From NCBI RefSeq assembly GCF_000974365.1, contig NZ_BAZW01000001.1, positions 62,001 to 126,000 on the forward strand: a stretch of 64,000 nt of DNA. Reading direction: 5' to 3'. Below are positions 50,768 to 61,547 of the stretch, piece by piece. This stretch comes from Geofilum rubicundum JCM 15548 (lineage in GTDB: Bacteria; Bacteroidota; Bacteroidia; Bacteroidales; Marinilabiliaceae). The translations under genes and the position numbers were made by a program. Below the pieces are notes generated by a model. That model saw only the letters and a program-made list of their open reading frames with translations. It searched no databases and was not told where the DNA came from. Within the stretch, counting starts at the first letter, position 1. Each line of letters opens with the position of its first letter.

Positions 50768-53176
50768 TTATTTTACCAATACCTTCTCTGTTAAAATGCC
50801 TCCCTCCGTGGTGCGGACTTTTATAATATATAGCCCCGTGGCAGGCATATGAAGGTTATAAGTGGGGGTGTTGTTCAAATTTTTTCCGGACAGAACCTTA
50901 CGGCCGCTGATGTCGAAGAGGTCTATTTGCTTCATATTTAAGCCGGAAACGCTTATCTGAAGAGGAGCAGACTGCCAAACGTTCAATCCGGATGAGGTGG
51001 ATACAGCTCCGGGGATGGCCGTTACACTCGTCCTGCTGAAGGGAGAGGCTGAAAGCACGATTTCATCAAAATAGTATTTGGATGGGGCGCTGTTTTTTTC
51101 ACTTTCCCAGGCCTTGTCTACAATCATCAGAATTTTTTCAAGCGGTGTACCCGTCTCAATCAGGTGCTGCAGGTCGATTACCACGTCTTCCCAGGTGTTG
51201 TCGCTGGCGTTATCGCCGTCGAATCTCAGGGTTCCCAGATAAGTGCCCGCATCTTCATAGGGAGCATCCGTATTGATTTGGAAGCTCCAGCCATAATTGT
51301 TGTGTTCCCGGTAATGCAAAATGTGCAAAAAGCGATTTTCCTCCGTAATCGTAACAGGCGTCTCCAGTCGGAAGGCCAGAAAATTGCCCCACCAGTCGAC
51401 CGGCGACTGGGTCTCCGTTACCAGACTGGTGGCTGTGCCGTTGATACCAGACTGGTCGGGGTTGGCGACCCAGTCGGTGTACGTACCATTATCCTGCTGA
51501 AGGTACCAGGATGGAATTTTGTTGGCATCGGCGATGGTCCATTCCAGAAAATCGTGATAGACAATGGCTTCATTCTCTTTTTCTCCCGTTAGCAGTTGTT
51601 GTTGCGAAGCGACCGGGTCCTCTACAGAACCATTCGATGCTTCGAGTTCCACCACCATGGTTGTGACCGATTTGGCAGAAATGGTGTAGCTGTCTCCGCT
51701 GTTAATGGCCGCTTTTTGTTGCAGGTTGTTGGTGGCGTCGGTGACGTAAGGCGTGATTTGTTTGATTTTTTTTCCTTCCGGCAAGGCATAGAACAAATGG
51801 TCCATTTCAGTGACGGCGTTTCCCCAGTTGACGTGGACCACAATGATTTCCGACTGGTCGGGAGCCAGATAAGCAGAGCTCATGAGGCCCGACAAGTTTT
51901 CGGTGTTGTTGGTGCTGATGCGCTGGTAGCCGGGACGAATAAAATAGCTGAAGTTGCCCAGGGCCCACAGGTTTTTATCGGCACTGATGGTCCCGCCGTT
52001 CTCCAGGTCCACATAGTCGCCACCATTGGGGCGAAGGCGAATCAGGTAAAAGCGGTTTTTCTGGCTCCAGCGCTCCCGCTCAATGGCCGTCCAGAAGTCA
52101 TAAACCGATGCATTGGCAATGGCCAGCTCGGCATGTACCATTTTAGCTAAGAAGATGGAATTGGAGAGATAATTGTCATAATCGTTGCTCAACAAACAAT
52201 ACTCGGTCTGGTACAGCTCAATGCCTTGTTCCGCAGCTTTTTGAGCAACGGCCTGGCGGACAGATATAATTTCTTCGTCCGATGTGTCCGTCCAGTAACC
52301 ATGGCCGGCAATGCCCTTCAATACCTGTGAATGATGGCCCAGATAATGGGTCGAAGCGGGATTGAAAAAGGCATTGATCTGGTCGTCCCGGTTGGTGTAT
52401 GAGGTGTTGTTTTGATAGAGCACCCGATAGCTTTCCGCTTCGGCCAATAAAATTTGGGTATCTAATCCTTTGTCCAGAATGGACTGGTTCAGCAGTCCCG
52501 TGATTTGGGCTATCTCCTGATTGGTCCAGGGTGTCCCTTCCTGTCCGCTCAACCATGGGTATTGGGGCTCGTTGACCGGACTCACTTGTGAGAAGGTCAG
52601 TCCCTGATTATCAAAATGAGCCAGCACCTCGGTTAGGAAAGTGGCATAATCGTCGAAGTGCTCCGCTTTTAAATTGGTAGTGCCTCCATGGTCGTCGGCA
52701 TTGGCGCGGCCATTTTTAGTGTAGAAGCGGGGAGGGCTGTTGACAAAGGCCACGAGGTGATCCACCCCATGCGTTTTGGCTTTGTTGAGGAACCATTGCT
52801 GGCCCGACTGCTTTTCCCAATTGTAGGTGCCATCTGCATTCAAAAAGGATTCTGCCCTGCGCTCCGGTTGGTCAATGTTGCTGGCTTCGCCTTGTTCGGC
52901 GCTGCCACCGCCCACATTAAAGCGCCAGCGCGACAGGCCAATGCCCAATGGATGGCCATTGGCATCCACCTCTTGTGAAAATAATTTGAGCGCAATGTCT
53001 TCCTTTACTGTTTCACTCCAGTGCTTACCCACCGGGTCAAAATTCCAGGCATCAGAGGCACCAATGCCGCGTATGGTTTGGTGTTGTTCTGCCACGTTGA
53101 TATGAACAGCCGTCTGGCTGTAAACCGTCATTGACAACCATCCTATGACAAAGTAAAGTAGTGTTTTTTTTCTCAT
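50768..53176 (-). CDS. GH30-family glycosidase with type IX secretion sorting domain
   Basis: An 802-residue secreted enzyme with a Sec signal ending at VYSQ. The catalytic region (residues about 25-520) resembles the GH30 branch with endo-beta-1,6-galactanases: GIGASDAWNF, GIGLSRWRFNVGGGSAEQG, acid/base Glu in SPVNEPQYPW (near 200) and nucleophile Glu in YQTEYCLLSN (near 324). A beta-sandwich domain follows, and the last 80 residues form a type A T9SS sorting domain (IDLFDISGRKVLSGKNL, GLYIIKVRTTEG). It is thus exported by the type IX system. The substrate is inferred. Confidence 0.88.
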   Translation of the reverse strand: MRKKTLLYFVIGWLSMTVYSQTAVHINVAEQHQTIRGIGASDAWNFDPVGKHWSETVKEDIALKLFSQEVDANGHPLGIGLSRWRFNVGGGSAEQGEASNIDQPERRAESFLNADGTYNWEKQSGQQWFLNKAKTHGVDHLVAFVNSPPRFYTKNGRANADDHGGTTNLKAEHFDDYATFLTEVLAHFDNQGLTFSQVSPVNEPQYPWLSGQEGTPWTNQEIAQITGLLNQSILDKGLDTQILLAEAESYRVLYQNNTSYTNRDDQINAFFNPASTHYLGHHSQVLKGIAGHGYWTDTSDEEIISVRQAVAQKAAEQGIELYQTEYCLLSNDYDNYLSNSIFLAKMVHAELAIANASVYDFWTAIERERWSQKNRFYLIRLRPNGGDYVDLENGGTISADKNLWALGNFSYFIRPGYQRISTNNTENLSGLMSSAYLAPDQSEIIVVHVNWGNAVTEMDHLFYALPEGKKIKQITPYVTDATNNLQQKAAINSGDSYTISAKSVTTMVVELEASNGSVEDPVASQQQLLTGEKENEAIVYHDFLEWTIADANKIPSWYLQQDNGTYTDWVANPDQSGINGTATSLVTETQSPVDWWGNFLAFRLETPVTITEENRFLHILHYREHNNYGWSFQINTDAPYEDAGTYLGTLRFDGDNASDNTWEDVVIDLQHLIETGTPLEKILMIVDKAWESEKNSAPSKYYFDEIVLSASPFSRTSVTAIPGAVSTSSGLNVWQSAPLQISVSGLNMKQIDLFDISGRKVLSGKNLNNTPTYNLHMPATGLYIIKVRTTEGGILTEKVLVK

Positions 53177-53643
53177 TTTTTTACTGCTTGATGGCGTAAG
53201 TCATGCCGTCCGGTTTGTCCCCAGAAACGAAACTTACACCGATTGTTTACGGAAATATCCACATAAAGGGAAGGATGCTCTTCCATGCAGATGGAATTCT
53301 ACGGCTTTTATTGATATATAAATAAAAGGCTATGGCGTCAAAGACAAAGACAAATAGAATAAAAAGTAAAAACATAGTGTACCATTTAGACGGATTTTTA
53401 AACTTGTTTTTATCGATCTGGATGGGTTAACCAGGTTAAACGCGGAAGGTCAAAATTGAAAGGCTTGGGTCAAGATGTTTTTTTCAACAATGGAATAAGG
53501 AGAGATGGCCCTGGGGCCAACTCTCCGGTTTAAATGCAGTTGCTGCTGCGCCATTACTAAACGAAACGGTCTGTTACACAAAAAGTTCTTTTGTGCTTTA
53601 TAGGCAGACGAATCATGGGCAGCAGCACCTGACATTTGGTTGG
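53177..53643 (-). other. Intergenic region between susD and the GH30 gene
   Basis: 467 bp within the PUL, with no credible gene. It contains a strong hairpin (53499-53526) and a weaker one (CACAAAA / TTTTGTG around 53579-53597). The downstream part is A/T-rich and could hold a promoter for the GH30-GH2 pair. Confidence 0.4.
53499..53526 (-). promoter_or_regulatory. Strong hairpin downstream of susD
   Basis: GGAGAG / CTCTCC and TGGCC / GGCCA stack with one A-A mismatch and loop CTGG, a 12-level stem. No long T-tail follows on either strand, so it looks more like an mRNA-stabilising or attenuating hairpin than a plain terminator. Confidence 0.45.
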
Positions 53644-55251
53644 TTAATAGTTGGGGTTTTGTGTGACAACTCCTTGACTTCGATCTATTTCCGATTGGGG
53701 TATCGGCCATAGTTCATGACGTCCGGGCTGGTAACGAATGCCTTTGTCCTGACGCTCTTCCGGATGGATGGTTTCGTAAGGATCCGTGCTTTCATTCAGA
53801 TTGTACTGAACGAAATAGCCATCGGGTCCCATGGCCTCAGCAATCATGGGTTGGCCCGATACCGGATCGATCTGGCGGCGTAAATCGAACAAACGTAACT
53901 CCTCAGAAGCCATTTCCAGACGGCGCTCCTTCCAGATGGCATAGAGCAGGTCGTTGCCCGACAAGCCATCCTTGTCGCCCAGCTCCACCCTGGCGCGAAT
54001 GGTTTTGATATCGGCTCTGGCCTGAGCCACATTGTTTTGGAAGTAGGCCGCTTCGGCTCTGGTCAGGTACATTTCAGCCAAACGCAGTAATATTTTTGGA
54101 AGCGGGATGTGACGGTCTTTGGTCACCAGTTGCTGGCGCATGGCAATGGGTACATAGTATTTACGCCAGACGCGACCCGATTTGTTCAGGTCGGGGTTGA
54201 ACTGGTAGTTGGGATTGGCTGCTTCATCGCCATATACAGGTTCGCCCAGTTTAATGATGGTGCTTTTTCGGCGAATTTCGTCTCCTTCAGAGATGTAAGC
54301 CTGCTCCAAATGTGAAGATGGAACACACCATCCCCAGCCATCCATCACTTTGTCCTCTTCTCCTTCGGGCCACATTTCTCCACGGGCGGCCATAACTACC
54401 GAGAAACGGTTTCCCACATTGTAGTTCTGGTCAGAATTGGCTTTGATTTCAAAAATAGATTCCAGGCCATTGTGGTTATACACGCTCCAAATGTCTACAA
54501 AATTGGGCTCCAGTTCAAAGGGACCCTCCTTAATAACCGTGTCGGCATAAGCATAGGCATTCGCATAATCCGCCATGAACAGGTACGTCCTGGCTAACAG
54601 TGCCTTTGCCGCCCAGCTGGTTACCCGACCGGTGTTGGCTTCGTCATAGGTAGGGGGCAAGACGGCGGCTGCCTCTTTCAGGTCTTGCACCATCTGTGCA
54701 TAAACCTCCGCTTTGGGCGATCTGGCTTTATTGATACCGCCTGATGATTCAGGCTGTGTTATTAAAACCACATCACCAAAGTTTTGTACCAATTCCCAAT
54801 AACTGAAGGCTCTGAAAAATTTGGCTTCACCCACCAGTCGGTTTTTCATGCCCTCTGAAATGTTGGCTTCGGGAATGCGGCTAATGGCGATGTTACAGGC
54901 CCCGATGTTTTCATATTTGAAGCGGTAATAGTTTTTGAGAGCACCGGGGGCATTGGAAGCTTCCACAAAGTAATGTGCCATGGCAAAGTGATCCCCGGGG
55001 TTCTGGCCCAGATTCCCCATCCAGGCATCATCGGTGGCCATGATGTTGGTGATTCTACTCACTTGCTGCCACCATTCGTCCCAAATGGCAAAGGATTTAT
55101 AAATGCCATTGACGAAGGCCTCCGCCTCAGCATCTGTGGCAAAGTAGTTGTCCAGATTCTGTTGCCCTCTGTCTTCAATTTCGATGAAGTCCTCACACGC
55201 AGTCGCGGTGAGCAGGGCAATGGTTAATACTATATTAATCAGTCGTTTCAT
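53644..55251 (-). CDS. SusD/RagB-family glycan-binding lipoprotein
   Basis: A 535-residue surface lipoprotein (lipobox region LTATACED) that caps the SusC transporter and binds oligosaccharide. It has the N-terminal DNYFATDAEAEAFVNGIYKSF, the TPR-like helical part (AKFFRAFSYWELVQNFGDVVLI) and the C-terminal RLAEMYLTRAEAAYF and WKERRLEMASEELRLFDLRR. Length and order are standard. It is 39 bp downstream of susC. Confidence 0.95.
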   Translation of the reverse strand: MKRLINIVLTIALLTATACEDFIEIEDRGQQNLDNYFATDAEAEAFVNGIYKSFAIWDEWWQQVSRITNIMATDDAWMGNLGQNPGDHFAMAHYFVEASNAPGALKNYYRFKYENIGACNIAISRIPEANISEGMKNRLVGEAKFFRAFSYWELVQNFGDVVLITQPESSGGINKARSPKAEVYAQMVQDLKEAAAVLPPTYDEANTGRVTSWAAKALLARTYLFMADYANAYAYADTVIKEGPFELEPNFVDIWSVYNHNGLESIFEIKANSDQNYNVGNRFSVVMAARGEMWPEGEEDKVMDGWGWCVPSSHLEQAYISEGDEIRRKSTIIKLGEPVYGDEAANPNYQFNPDLNKSGRVWRKYYVPIAMRQQLVTKDRHIPLPKILLRLAEMYLTRAEAAYFQNNVAQARADIKTIRARVELGDKDGLSGNDLLYAIWKERRLEMASEELRLFDLRRQIDPVSGQPMIAEAMGPDGYFVQYNLNESTDPYETIHPEERQDKGIRYQPGRHELWPIPQSEIDRSQGVVTQNPNY

Positions 55252-55290
55252 AAGATTACAATTTATTTTTTCTAAACAGCATGGCTGTTT

Positions 55291-58200
55291 TTAAAAAGTG
55301 ATATTAACCCCAACCAGGTAGGTGGGCAAAACCGGGTAATTCCATCCGGCAAAACCAGTATTGAGAACATTGTCGCCGGCCACTTCAGGCTCCACCCCTG
55401 AGTAGTTGGTGAGCGTCCAGATATTCTGACCCGAAACATACATTCTTAGCTTGGTCAGTCCCAAGCGCTGGGATACCGATTGGTCGAGCGTATAACCCAC
55501 CTGAAGGTTTTTTAATCGCAAGAAAGAGCCGTCCTCCACAAAGTAATCGCTGAAACGGATAAAGTTCTGGTTCATATCAGTATGGGCAATGCGTGGAAAC
55601 TCGTTGGTGCTGCCTTCCCCATTCCAGGTCTTGTCCAGTAGTCCGGCAATCACATTGTTATCAGATCCCTCCGTATTGTATAAATCCCGTCGCAACCAGT
55701 TTACCAGGTCGTTCCCGATACTAAAGTAGGCATTGGCCACGAGGTCGAAATTTCTCCAGCCCAGATTCATATTGATGCCGCCGGTGAAATCCGGCCATGG
55801 ACTGCCCAACTTGGTGCGGTCGTCACCGGTCAGTTCGCCATCGCCATTTACATCCACAAAACGGATGTCGCCGGGACGGGCATCGGGTTGCAAAATATGC
55901 CCGTTTTTACTGGCATGCGAATTGATTTCAAAGAGGTTTTGAAACAGGCCATCGGTTTGGTAGCCGTAAAAATGGCCTGGGACATCGCCCTCAATCGTCC
56001 GGGTATGTTCATTATTTCCGTATATGACCGGTGTGGATTCCGGGAGGTCGGTCGCCTCCATGGCCACAGAGGTCAGGGTGATGCCCGCATCATACCTGAA
56101 TTCACCTGCCTGATTCTGATAATTGAGGGCTACTTCATAACCGGCCGATTTCATAGACCCAATATTGGACCAGATCAGGGCATCGTTGGGGTAGCCACTG
56201 TAATTGGGATAAGGCAGCTGGAAAAGCATGTCGCGGGTTTTCTTTTGGTAGTATTCGAAAGATCCGTAAACGCGACTGTTGAAAAGGGAAAAGTCGGTAC
56301 CCAGATTAAAATCTTCTACGGTTTCCCACTTGATGTCCTCGTTTTTCATGCTGTTCAGGTAGGTAGTATTGACCAATGAGCCCTGACCAGATCCAAAAAC
56401 ATAGTGGTCTTTTCCCAATGAAGACAAGTACACGCTGGAAGGCAAGCCGGCATTACCCAGGCGTCCCCAACCGGCACGTATTTTCCAGTCGGTCAGAAAA
56501 TTCGCACCCGACAGAAAGTCCTCGTCGGACAAACGCCAGGCCACCGAAACGGATGGGAAGGTGGCCCACTTGTTGTTCTTAAGGAATTTAGAGGAGCCAT
56601 CCAGTCGGTACGTCGCCGTTACATAGTAGCGATTGATATAGTTGTAGGTCAACCTGCCCAGATAGGACTGTATGGAGGTAGCCCATGAGTTCCCCCCAAT
56701 CTCTGGATTTTCAGTGGCGGCATCAATTTCCCTTAATACATCTGAATTGTTGGGAATGCCTTCTTTGTTTCCTTCTAAATTCCGGCCATTCCACTTTTCA
56801 AGCGTGGCACCACCCATAATGGAGGCATTGTGACCATTGTTGCTCAACTCGTAGGTCAGCGTATTGGTCCAGTTCCAGTAGCTATCAAAAGTGTGCTCTC
56901 TGGATACCGAATTGATCGTGTTGGCTTCATGGGCACCATCGATGACAAAATCGGGCGCAAAATCGTCCTCATGGTAAAATTTGAAATCCCCGCTAATTTG
57001 TGTCCGGTATTCCAGTCCTTTGATTGGTTTTATTTCTGCGTAAGCGTTGGTCGACATGGCATAATAGCCGCCGGTGCCAAAGCTTCTGGCATCACGCGCA
57101 ATGGGATTCCAGGTATAGGTGTGGTAAGACCGTTGATAAATGCTGTATTCATTGAGGCCCTCACGTTCGTTTTCCGGGCGGTAGATGGGCGTCAACGGGT
57201 CAATCATCAGATAGTCCTGGTACCAATTCGGTGTATTGTCCCATTTTTCACGACGGGGGTTTAACATCACCCCTGCGGTCACCCAATCGGCAAAGTTCCA
57301 GTCGGAGCTCAATCTGGCCGTGAATTTTTCCCAGTTACCCGATTGATAGAAGGAAGCCTGATCGTAATAGTTGACACTCACGGCATATCTGCTATCTTTT
57401 GTTCCACCTGAGGCCTGCAGACTGAAATTGCGTTGGGGCGATGTGTTTTGGATGCCTTCACCCCACCAGTCGGTTCCCTGACCAAACGAGCCCGGGTCGG
57501 CAAATTTTTCACTCAAGCCAGCCGTCGCTCTTGAAGCATTCATAATCTCAGCATATTCAGTGCCATTGGCCATTTCAAAGGGTTTCTCAAAAACCTGGAT
57601 GCCATAGGACAGGTCGGCTGTAAATTGGGTTTTTCCTTCAGATCCTCGCTTGGTGGTGATTAACACAACACCATTGGAAGCACGGCTACCATAAATGGCG
57701 GCTGCTGAAGCATCTTTCAGTACCTGCATACTCTCAATCTCGTTGGTGTTAAGAAAGTTGAGATTGCCCCCCATGGGCACCCCATCCACCACATAAAGCG
57801 GATCGGTATCCAGGTTAATGGTAGTAAATCCCCGAATCATGACCTTTGGGCTGGCACCGGGGTGACCGCTACCAGCCACCACTTGCACCCCGGGGGCTTT
57901 CCCCTGCAGTGCACTGACGGGGTTGCCAACCGACATGCTTTTCATTTCCTCGCCATCTACCGAAGCGATGGAGCTGGTGAGGTCGCTTCTCTTGGCGCGA
58001 CCGTAGCCAATGGCCACAACTTCGTCCAGACTGATCATCGAATCTTGCATGATGATATTGAAGCGCGACTGGTCGCCCACGGTAATGACCTGATTGTCGA
58101 AGCCAATAAAGCTGATCTGCAGCATATCCTCGGGCGCAGCCTGCAGTTGAAAATGCCCGTCGATATCGGTTATGACACCGGTGGTGGTTCCCTGAATAAC

Positions 58201-58338
58201 AATGGATACACCGGGAAGTGGCTCTCCATCTTCTGTTAGGACAGTTCCTTGAATGGATCTGTTTTGAGCCAGCACAGTGAGCGAAAAAGTAAAGAATATC
58301 GCTACCAGCCATAGGGCTCTATAAATCTGATTTCTCAT
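55291..58338 (-). CDS. SusC/RagA-family TonB-dependent outer-membrane transporter
   Basis: A 1015-residue outer-membrane transporter for oligosaccharides. A signal peptide ends near VLAQN, followed by a carboxypeptidase-D-like domain (IQGTVLTEDGEPLPGVSIVI). The plug has the SusC motifs AIGYGRAKRSDLTSSI, GVQVVAGSGHPGASPKVMIRG and DPLYVVDGVPMGG. The 22-strand barrel ends in YLVGVNITF. Export into the periplasm is TonB-driven. It forms the core import pair with the downstream susD. Confidence 0.95.
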   Translation of the reverse strand: MRNQIYRALWLVAIFFTFSLTVLAQNRSIQGTVLTEDGEPLPGVSIVIQGTTTGVITDIDGHFQLQAAPEDMLQISFIGFDNQVITVGDQSRFNIIMQDSMISLDEVVAIGYGRAKRSDLTSSIASVDGEEMKSMSVGNPVSALQGKAPGVQVVAGSGHPGASPKVMIRGFTTINLDTDPLYVVDGVPMGGNLNFLNTNEIESMQVLKDASAAAIYGSRASNGVVLITTKRGSEGKTQFTADLSYGIQVFEKPFEMANGTEYAEIMNASRATAGLSEKFADPGSFGQGTDWWGEGIQNTSPQRNFSLQASGGTKDSRYAVSVNYYDQASFYQSGNWEKFTARLSSDWNFADWVTAGVMLNPRREKWDNTPNWYQDYLMIDPLTPIYRPENEREGLNEYSIYQRSYHTYTWNPIARDARSFGTGGYYAMSTNAYAEIKPIKGLEYRTQISGDFKFYHEDDFAPDFVIDGAHEANTINSVSREHTFDSYWNWTNTLTYELSNNGHNASIMGGATLEKWNGRNLEGNKEGIPNNSDVLREIDAATENPEIGGNSWATSIQSYLGRLTYNYINRYYVTATYRLDGSSKFLKNNKWATFPSVSVAWRLSDEDFLSGANFLTDWKIRAGWGRLGNAGLPSSVYLSSLGKDHYVFGSGQGSLVNTTYLNSMKNEDIKWETVEDFNLGTDFSLFNSRVYGSFEYYQKKTRDMLFQLPYPNYSGYPNDALIWSNIGSMKSAGYEVALNYQNQAGEFRYDAGITLTSVAMEATDLPESTPVIYGNNEHTRTIEGDVPGHFYGYQTDGLFQNLFEINSHASKNGHILQPDARPGDIRFVDVNGDGELTGDDRTKLGSPWPDFTGGINMNLGWRNFDLVANAYFSIGNDLVNWLRRDLYNTEGSDNNVIAGLLDKTWNGEGSTNEFPRIAHTDMNQNFIRFSDYFVEDGSFLRLKNLQVGYTLDQSVSQRLGLTKLRMYVSGQNIWTLTNYSGVEPEVAGDNVLNTGFAGWNYPVLPTYLVGVNITF

Positions 58339-58365
58339 TGTTCTGTATTTTGATTTTTATATTTG

Positions 58366-59801
58366 TTATTCTACACGGATGGCTTTGGCCCTGTTCAGGT
58401 GAGAATCGAAGACCACTTGGTAGGTCGTTCTTTCGGGTACATCCATATTCAGGTTGTCACCACCATTGGGAACCGTTCTTTCCGGGTCAACGCTGCGGTC
58501 GAACCTCCAGAATGGTTCCGGCCACCATCCCCAAGGATGTTCTGGCTGGAAAATCATTTCCACAGTGCCTTCCATATCCAGGGTTTTGTAGAAACGGTAG
58601 TTGTTTTCCGGATCCCTGTCGAAAGGAATAGATGCCCAGGTCGCCCAGTTTTGATCGGGATATTCAGGGAAACCTTTACCCACCATTCCCAAATCGCCGT
58701 AGTAGGTGCTGCTGATGTAATCTTCATCATCGGGGAACTCCTTTTTCGGCATAAAGTAGTCGTCGGCAGGTACATAAGACTCCACACTGTAGGTACGGTT
58801 TTGCAGGTCGAGTTTTACGCGGTAATAGCCGATTTCTTCCAGCACAATCGGTTCAGCCCTTTCCGGGTCATTGATCAATTTGTCCGGATCATCCGGATCC
58901 AGTCCGTAACAGTGCGGATGAAAACTGCTTGTTTGAGGAATAAAACGTATTTCCGTACCCGGTGCCTCTGCATAATATTTGCCCTCAAAATTATAGGGGG
59001 CTGTCTTGGAGATCAGCATGGGCACTCCAAACAAATCGGAAACCAATTGGGCATCCGTAGCCACATCGGCGAGGTAAAGTTTGTCAAAATCGTAGGACGC
59101 TTTTACCACCCGACTGCTGCTGACGGTGTTGCCGGCACTGTCGGCCACCATAAAGTTAAAGTGGTATTCAGCACTGTGGCCGGCAGCATGACTGTGTTGG
59201 AATAGTTAGCGGCTGTCAAACCGCTTCCCATATAGGAGATACTGTCTCTGAATTCGAGGCTGGCTTCCTCCACAATAAAATAGCCCAACTGTCGGGCATC
59301 ACTCAGATCAACCGACAGGTCTACCGGTATTTCTTCGTCCGGGGCCTGGGTGAGTCCGTTTACCGGACTGTTAATGGTCATGGTTGGGCCATCAAAATCA
59401 CCGTCCATATAGATAGTGACATTCTGACTGACCGAGCGGTTGCCCATGTTGTAAACCGTTACTTTAATGATATGACCCTTTTCCTCAGCGTCCTCAGGAA
59501 CAAGAAAGGCATAATCCAGAGGATAGTCCTTTACCAATGAATCACTCGACGAGATAAGGATTTCCCGGTCGAGAAACCATTCGTCGATATTCAGATGAAT
59601 GGATTTGATACCCAGTTCATCCTTAATGTTTCCTTTAATTTGAATGGTTCGTCCCTGGTCGCTATGTATTTCCTCTGCTGTCAGGGAAAGCTCCGGATCG
59701 CTATCGGCGACCCATACTTTATCATCGTCATCGCATCCCCAGGTTCCGAGTCCGAAGAGGAGGATGACAATGATCGTCCAGTTGATTGCTTTTGTTGTCA
59801 T
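58366..59801 (-). CDS. SusE/SusF-position surface lipoprotein, one frame shift
   Basis: The first frame starts at 59801 with a lipoprotein signal (FGLGTWGCDDDDK). The four Asp after Cys resemble a surface-export signal. Ig-like domains follow (SLTAEEIHSDQGRTIQIKG). It leaves the family at about 59180. A second frame continues HSAEYHFNFMVADSAGNTVSS and then a SusE/F-like C-terminal region. Adding one base (a C fits, GCC CAC AGT) gives 478 residues. It probably binds glycan on the cell surface. It lies upstream of susC, not after susD, which is less usual. Confidence 0.75.
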
Positions 59802-59863
59802 AAATAAAATCTGTTTGTTTATGTAATTGATATTTACCTGTGATGATATTGTTGCATGGCTGC

Positions 59864-61450
59864 TTAATAATTAAATACAAAGGTCTTAACACTTTGGGCT
59901 GGCAAGCTTAACTGGTTGATGCCAGCCGGGCTGAATAGCAGGTTGCTGGATGCCGATGTGGTATAAGTCTTTACTTCTTTCTCAAATCCCCTTTGGTAGC
60001 TCAGGTTGAAAGTTTGCGCCTCCCTGGAATAGTTGACAGCCACCAATACCAATTCCCTGTTGGCCGGGTCTTTGTAGGCGGATACCATGAAGGATTCCGC
60101 TTCCTGCATCGGACCTTCAGTGCCTTCGATGTTGGCCTCCACTCTGATCATGCCGGGTCTGACAAAGCGGGAGTAGTTGCCCAGGGCCCACATGAGTTTG
60201 GAGTCGTGAAAACGTCCATCTTTTTGCAAGACCTGATTGTCGGCATGCTGTTGATCGCTGATACCTTCATTGCCATTGTCCAGATAGATCAGTCCGTCCT
60301 TGTAGTTCACCTGAGTAAGCGCCGTCCACCAATGCCATGTAGCGCTATTGGTCAATACCAAATCATGGTGGATGACTCTGGCGACATACAACGCAGTGGC
60401 CATTCCCAAATCCCGCTGATGTCCGCTGTTGACGTCATCGTTTTCTTCGAGGATGCAAAATTCACTCTGCCAAAAATCAATGGATGGATCCAGCTCCTTC
60501 ATTTTTTGACCCACCAGTTCTCTTTCTTCTATGAGTTTTTCAACAGGCCAGGTGGTAAAATAGCTGTGTCCCGAATAGACGGGTGCTACCATTTCAAATG
60601 AGCCCAGATAAAATGGGCTGTCCGGCGACCAGAATGTCTCCAGTTGATTGGATACATCGGGATGGCTTTCTTCCTGTTGATAGAGAAAGTTGTATTCAGC
60701 AGCTTCTCCCAAAGCTATTTGCGTGGAAAGGTCTCTGCTGAGGAATGCCTCATTAAGGTGTCTTGTTAAATGAAACATGTCCGCGTTAGAGGCCGGAGAG
60801 CCTTCCTGGGAAGGATTGCTCCAGTCCCATTGGGGCTCATTGATGGGGCTCAGGTAATTGAACCCCAAACCAATGCTGTCGAAGTGCTGACATACCTTTG
60901 CTAAGAATTCGGCATAATCGTCCAGGTGCCCCTCTTTAATATTCAGCGTGGTTCGGTTCTTGTCTGAGTAGGCTTGTCCGTTCAACGTCATATGCACCGG
61001 AGGTGAATTGGTAAATGCCAGCGTATGCTCCACACCATACTTTTTAGCCTGCTGCAAAAACCATTGCTGTCCGGCCTGTCTCGACCAGTCATAAGTGCCA
61101 TCTGCATTCAGGAAGCTCTCCGTTTTACGCCAGGGGTGGTTGATGTGACTCTCTTCTCCTTGTTCCATGCTACCTGCTCCAATGTTGAAGCGCCAAAGCG
61201 ACAGGCCGATGCCCAGAGGCTGGCCGTTGTCATCGCTTTCCCGACTAAAAAGCCATTGGGCCATTTGTTCCTTCTTTTCGGTTGGCCAGTGAGCACCAAT
61301 AAATTGGCAGCGCCAGGCATCTGATGCCCCAAACGAATGAATGGTCTGGTATTCCTTCTGCATATCAATAAGGATGTTTTGTTTCTCCGCATCACATGAG
61401 ATAAAATTCAGAGCCATTACCATTAAAATGTTCAAATAAATAATTCGCAT
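59864..61450 (-). CDS. GH30-family glycosidase, lipoprotein
   Basis: A 528-residue paralogue of the GH30 enzyme at 50768-53176, but with a lipoprotein signal (LNFISCDAE) and no T9SS tail. Shared motifs are FGASDAWRCQF, GIGLSLWRFNIGAGSMEQG, acid/base Glu in SPINEPQWDW (near 203) and nucleophile Glu in WQSEFCILEEN (near 328). It resembles the endo-beta-1,6-galactanase branch. It is the first gene of the minus-strand PUL, divergent from the HTCS gene. Confidence 0.88.
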   Translation of the reverse strand: MRIIYLNILMVMALNFISCDAEKQNILIDMQKEYQTIHSFGASDAWRCQFIGAHWPTEKKEQMAQWLFSRESDDNGQPLGIGLSLWRFNIGAGSMEQGEESHINHPWRKTESFLNADGTYDWSRQAGQQWFLQQAKKYGVEHTLAFTNSPPVHMTLNGQAYSDKNRTTLNIKEGHLDDYAEFLAKVCQHFDSIGLGFNYLSPINEPQWDWSNPSQEGSPASNADMFHLTRHLNEAFLSRDLSTQIALGEAAEYNFLYQQEESHPDVSNQLETFWSPDSPFYLGSFEMVAPVYSGHSYFTTWPVEKLIEERELVGQKMKELDPSIDFWQSEFCILEENDDVNSGHQRDLGMATALYVARVIHHDLVLTNSATWHWWTALTQVNYKDGLIYLDNGNEGISDQQHADNQVLQKDGRFHDSKLMWALGNYSRFVRPGMIRVEANIEGTEGPMQEAESFMVSAYKDPANRELVLVAVNYSREAQTFNLSYQRGFEKEVKTYTTSASSNLLFSPAGINQLSLPAQSVKTFVFNY

Positions 61451-61547
61451 AAATTTCTTGGTTAACTGTTGGTGTGGATTGTCAAATAAAGTTAATTTTG
61501 TGCGCTTGAGTTATTGAAAAACAATCAGTCTTTGTTATAATTCATTC

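Noticed and set aside
53450-53710. An 86-residue open frame overlapping the susD 3' end
   Set aside because: It is in another frame of susD and spans the strong hairpin; composition is not protein-like.
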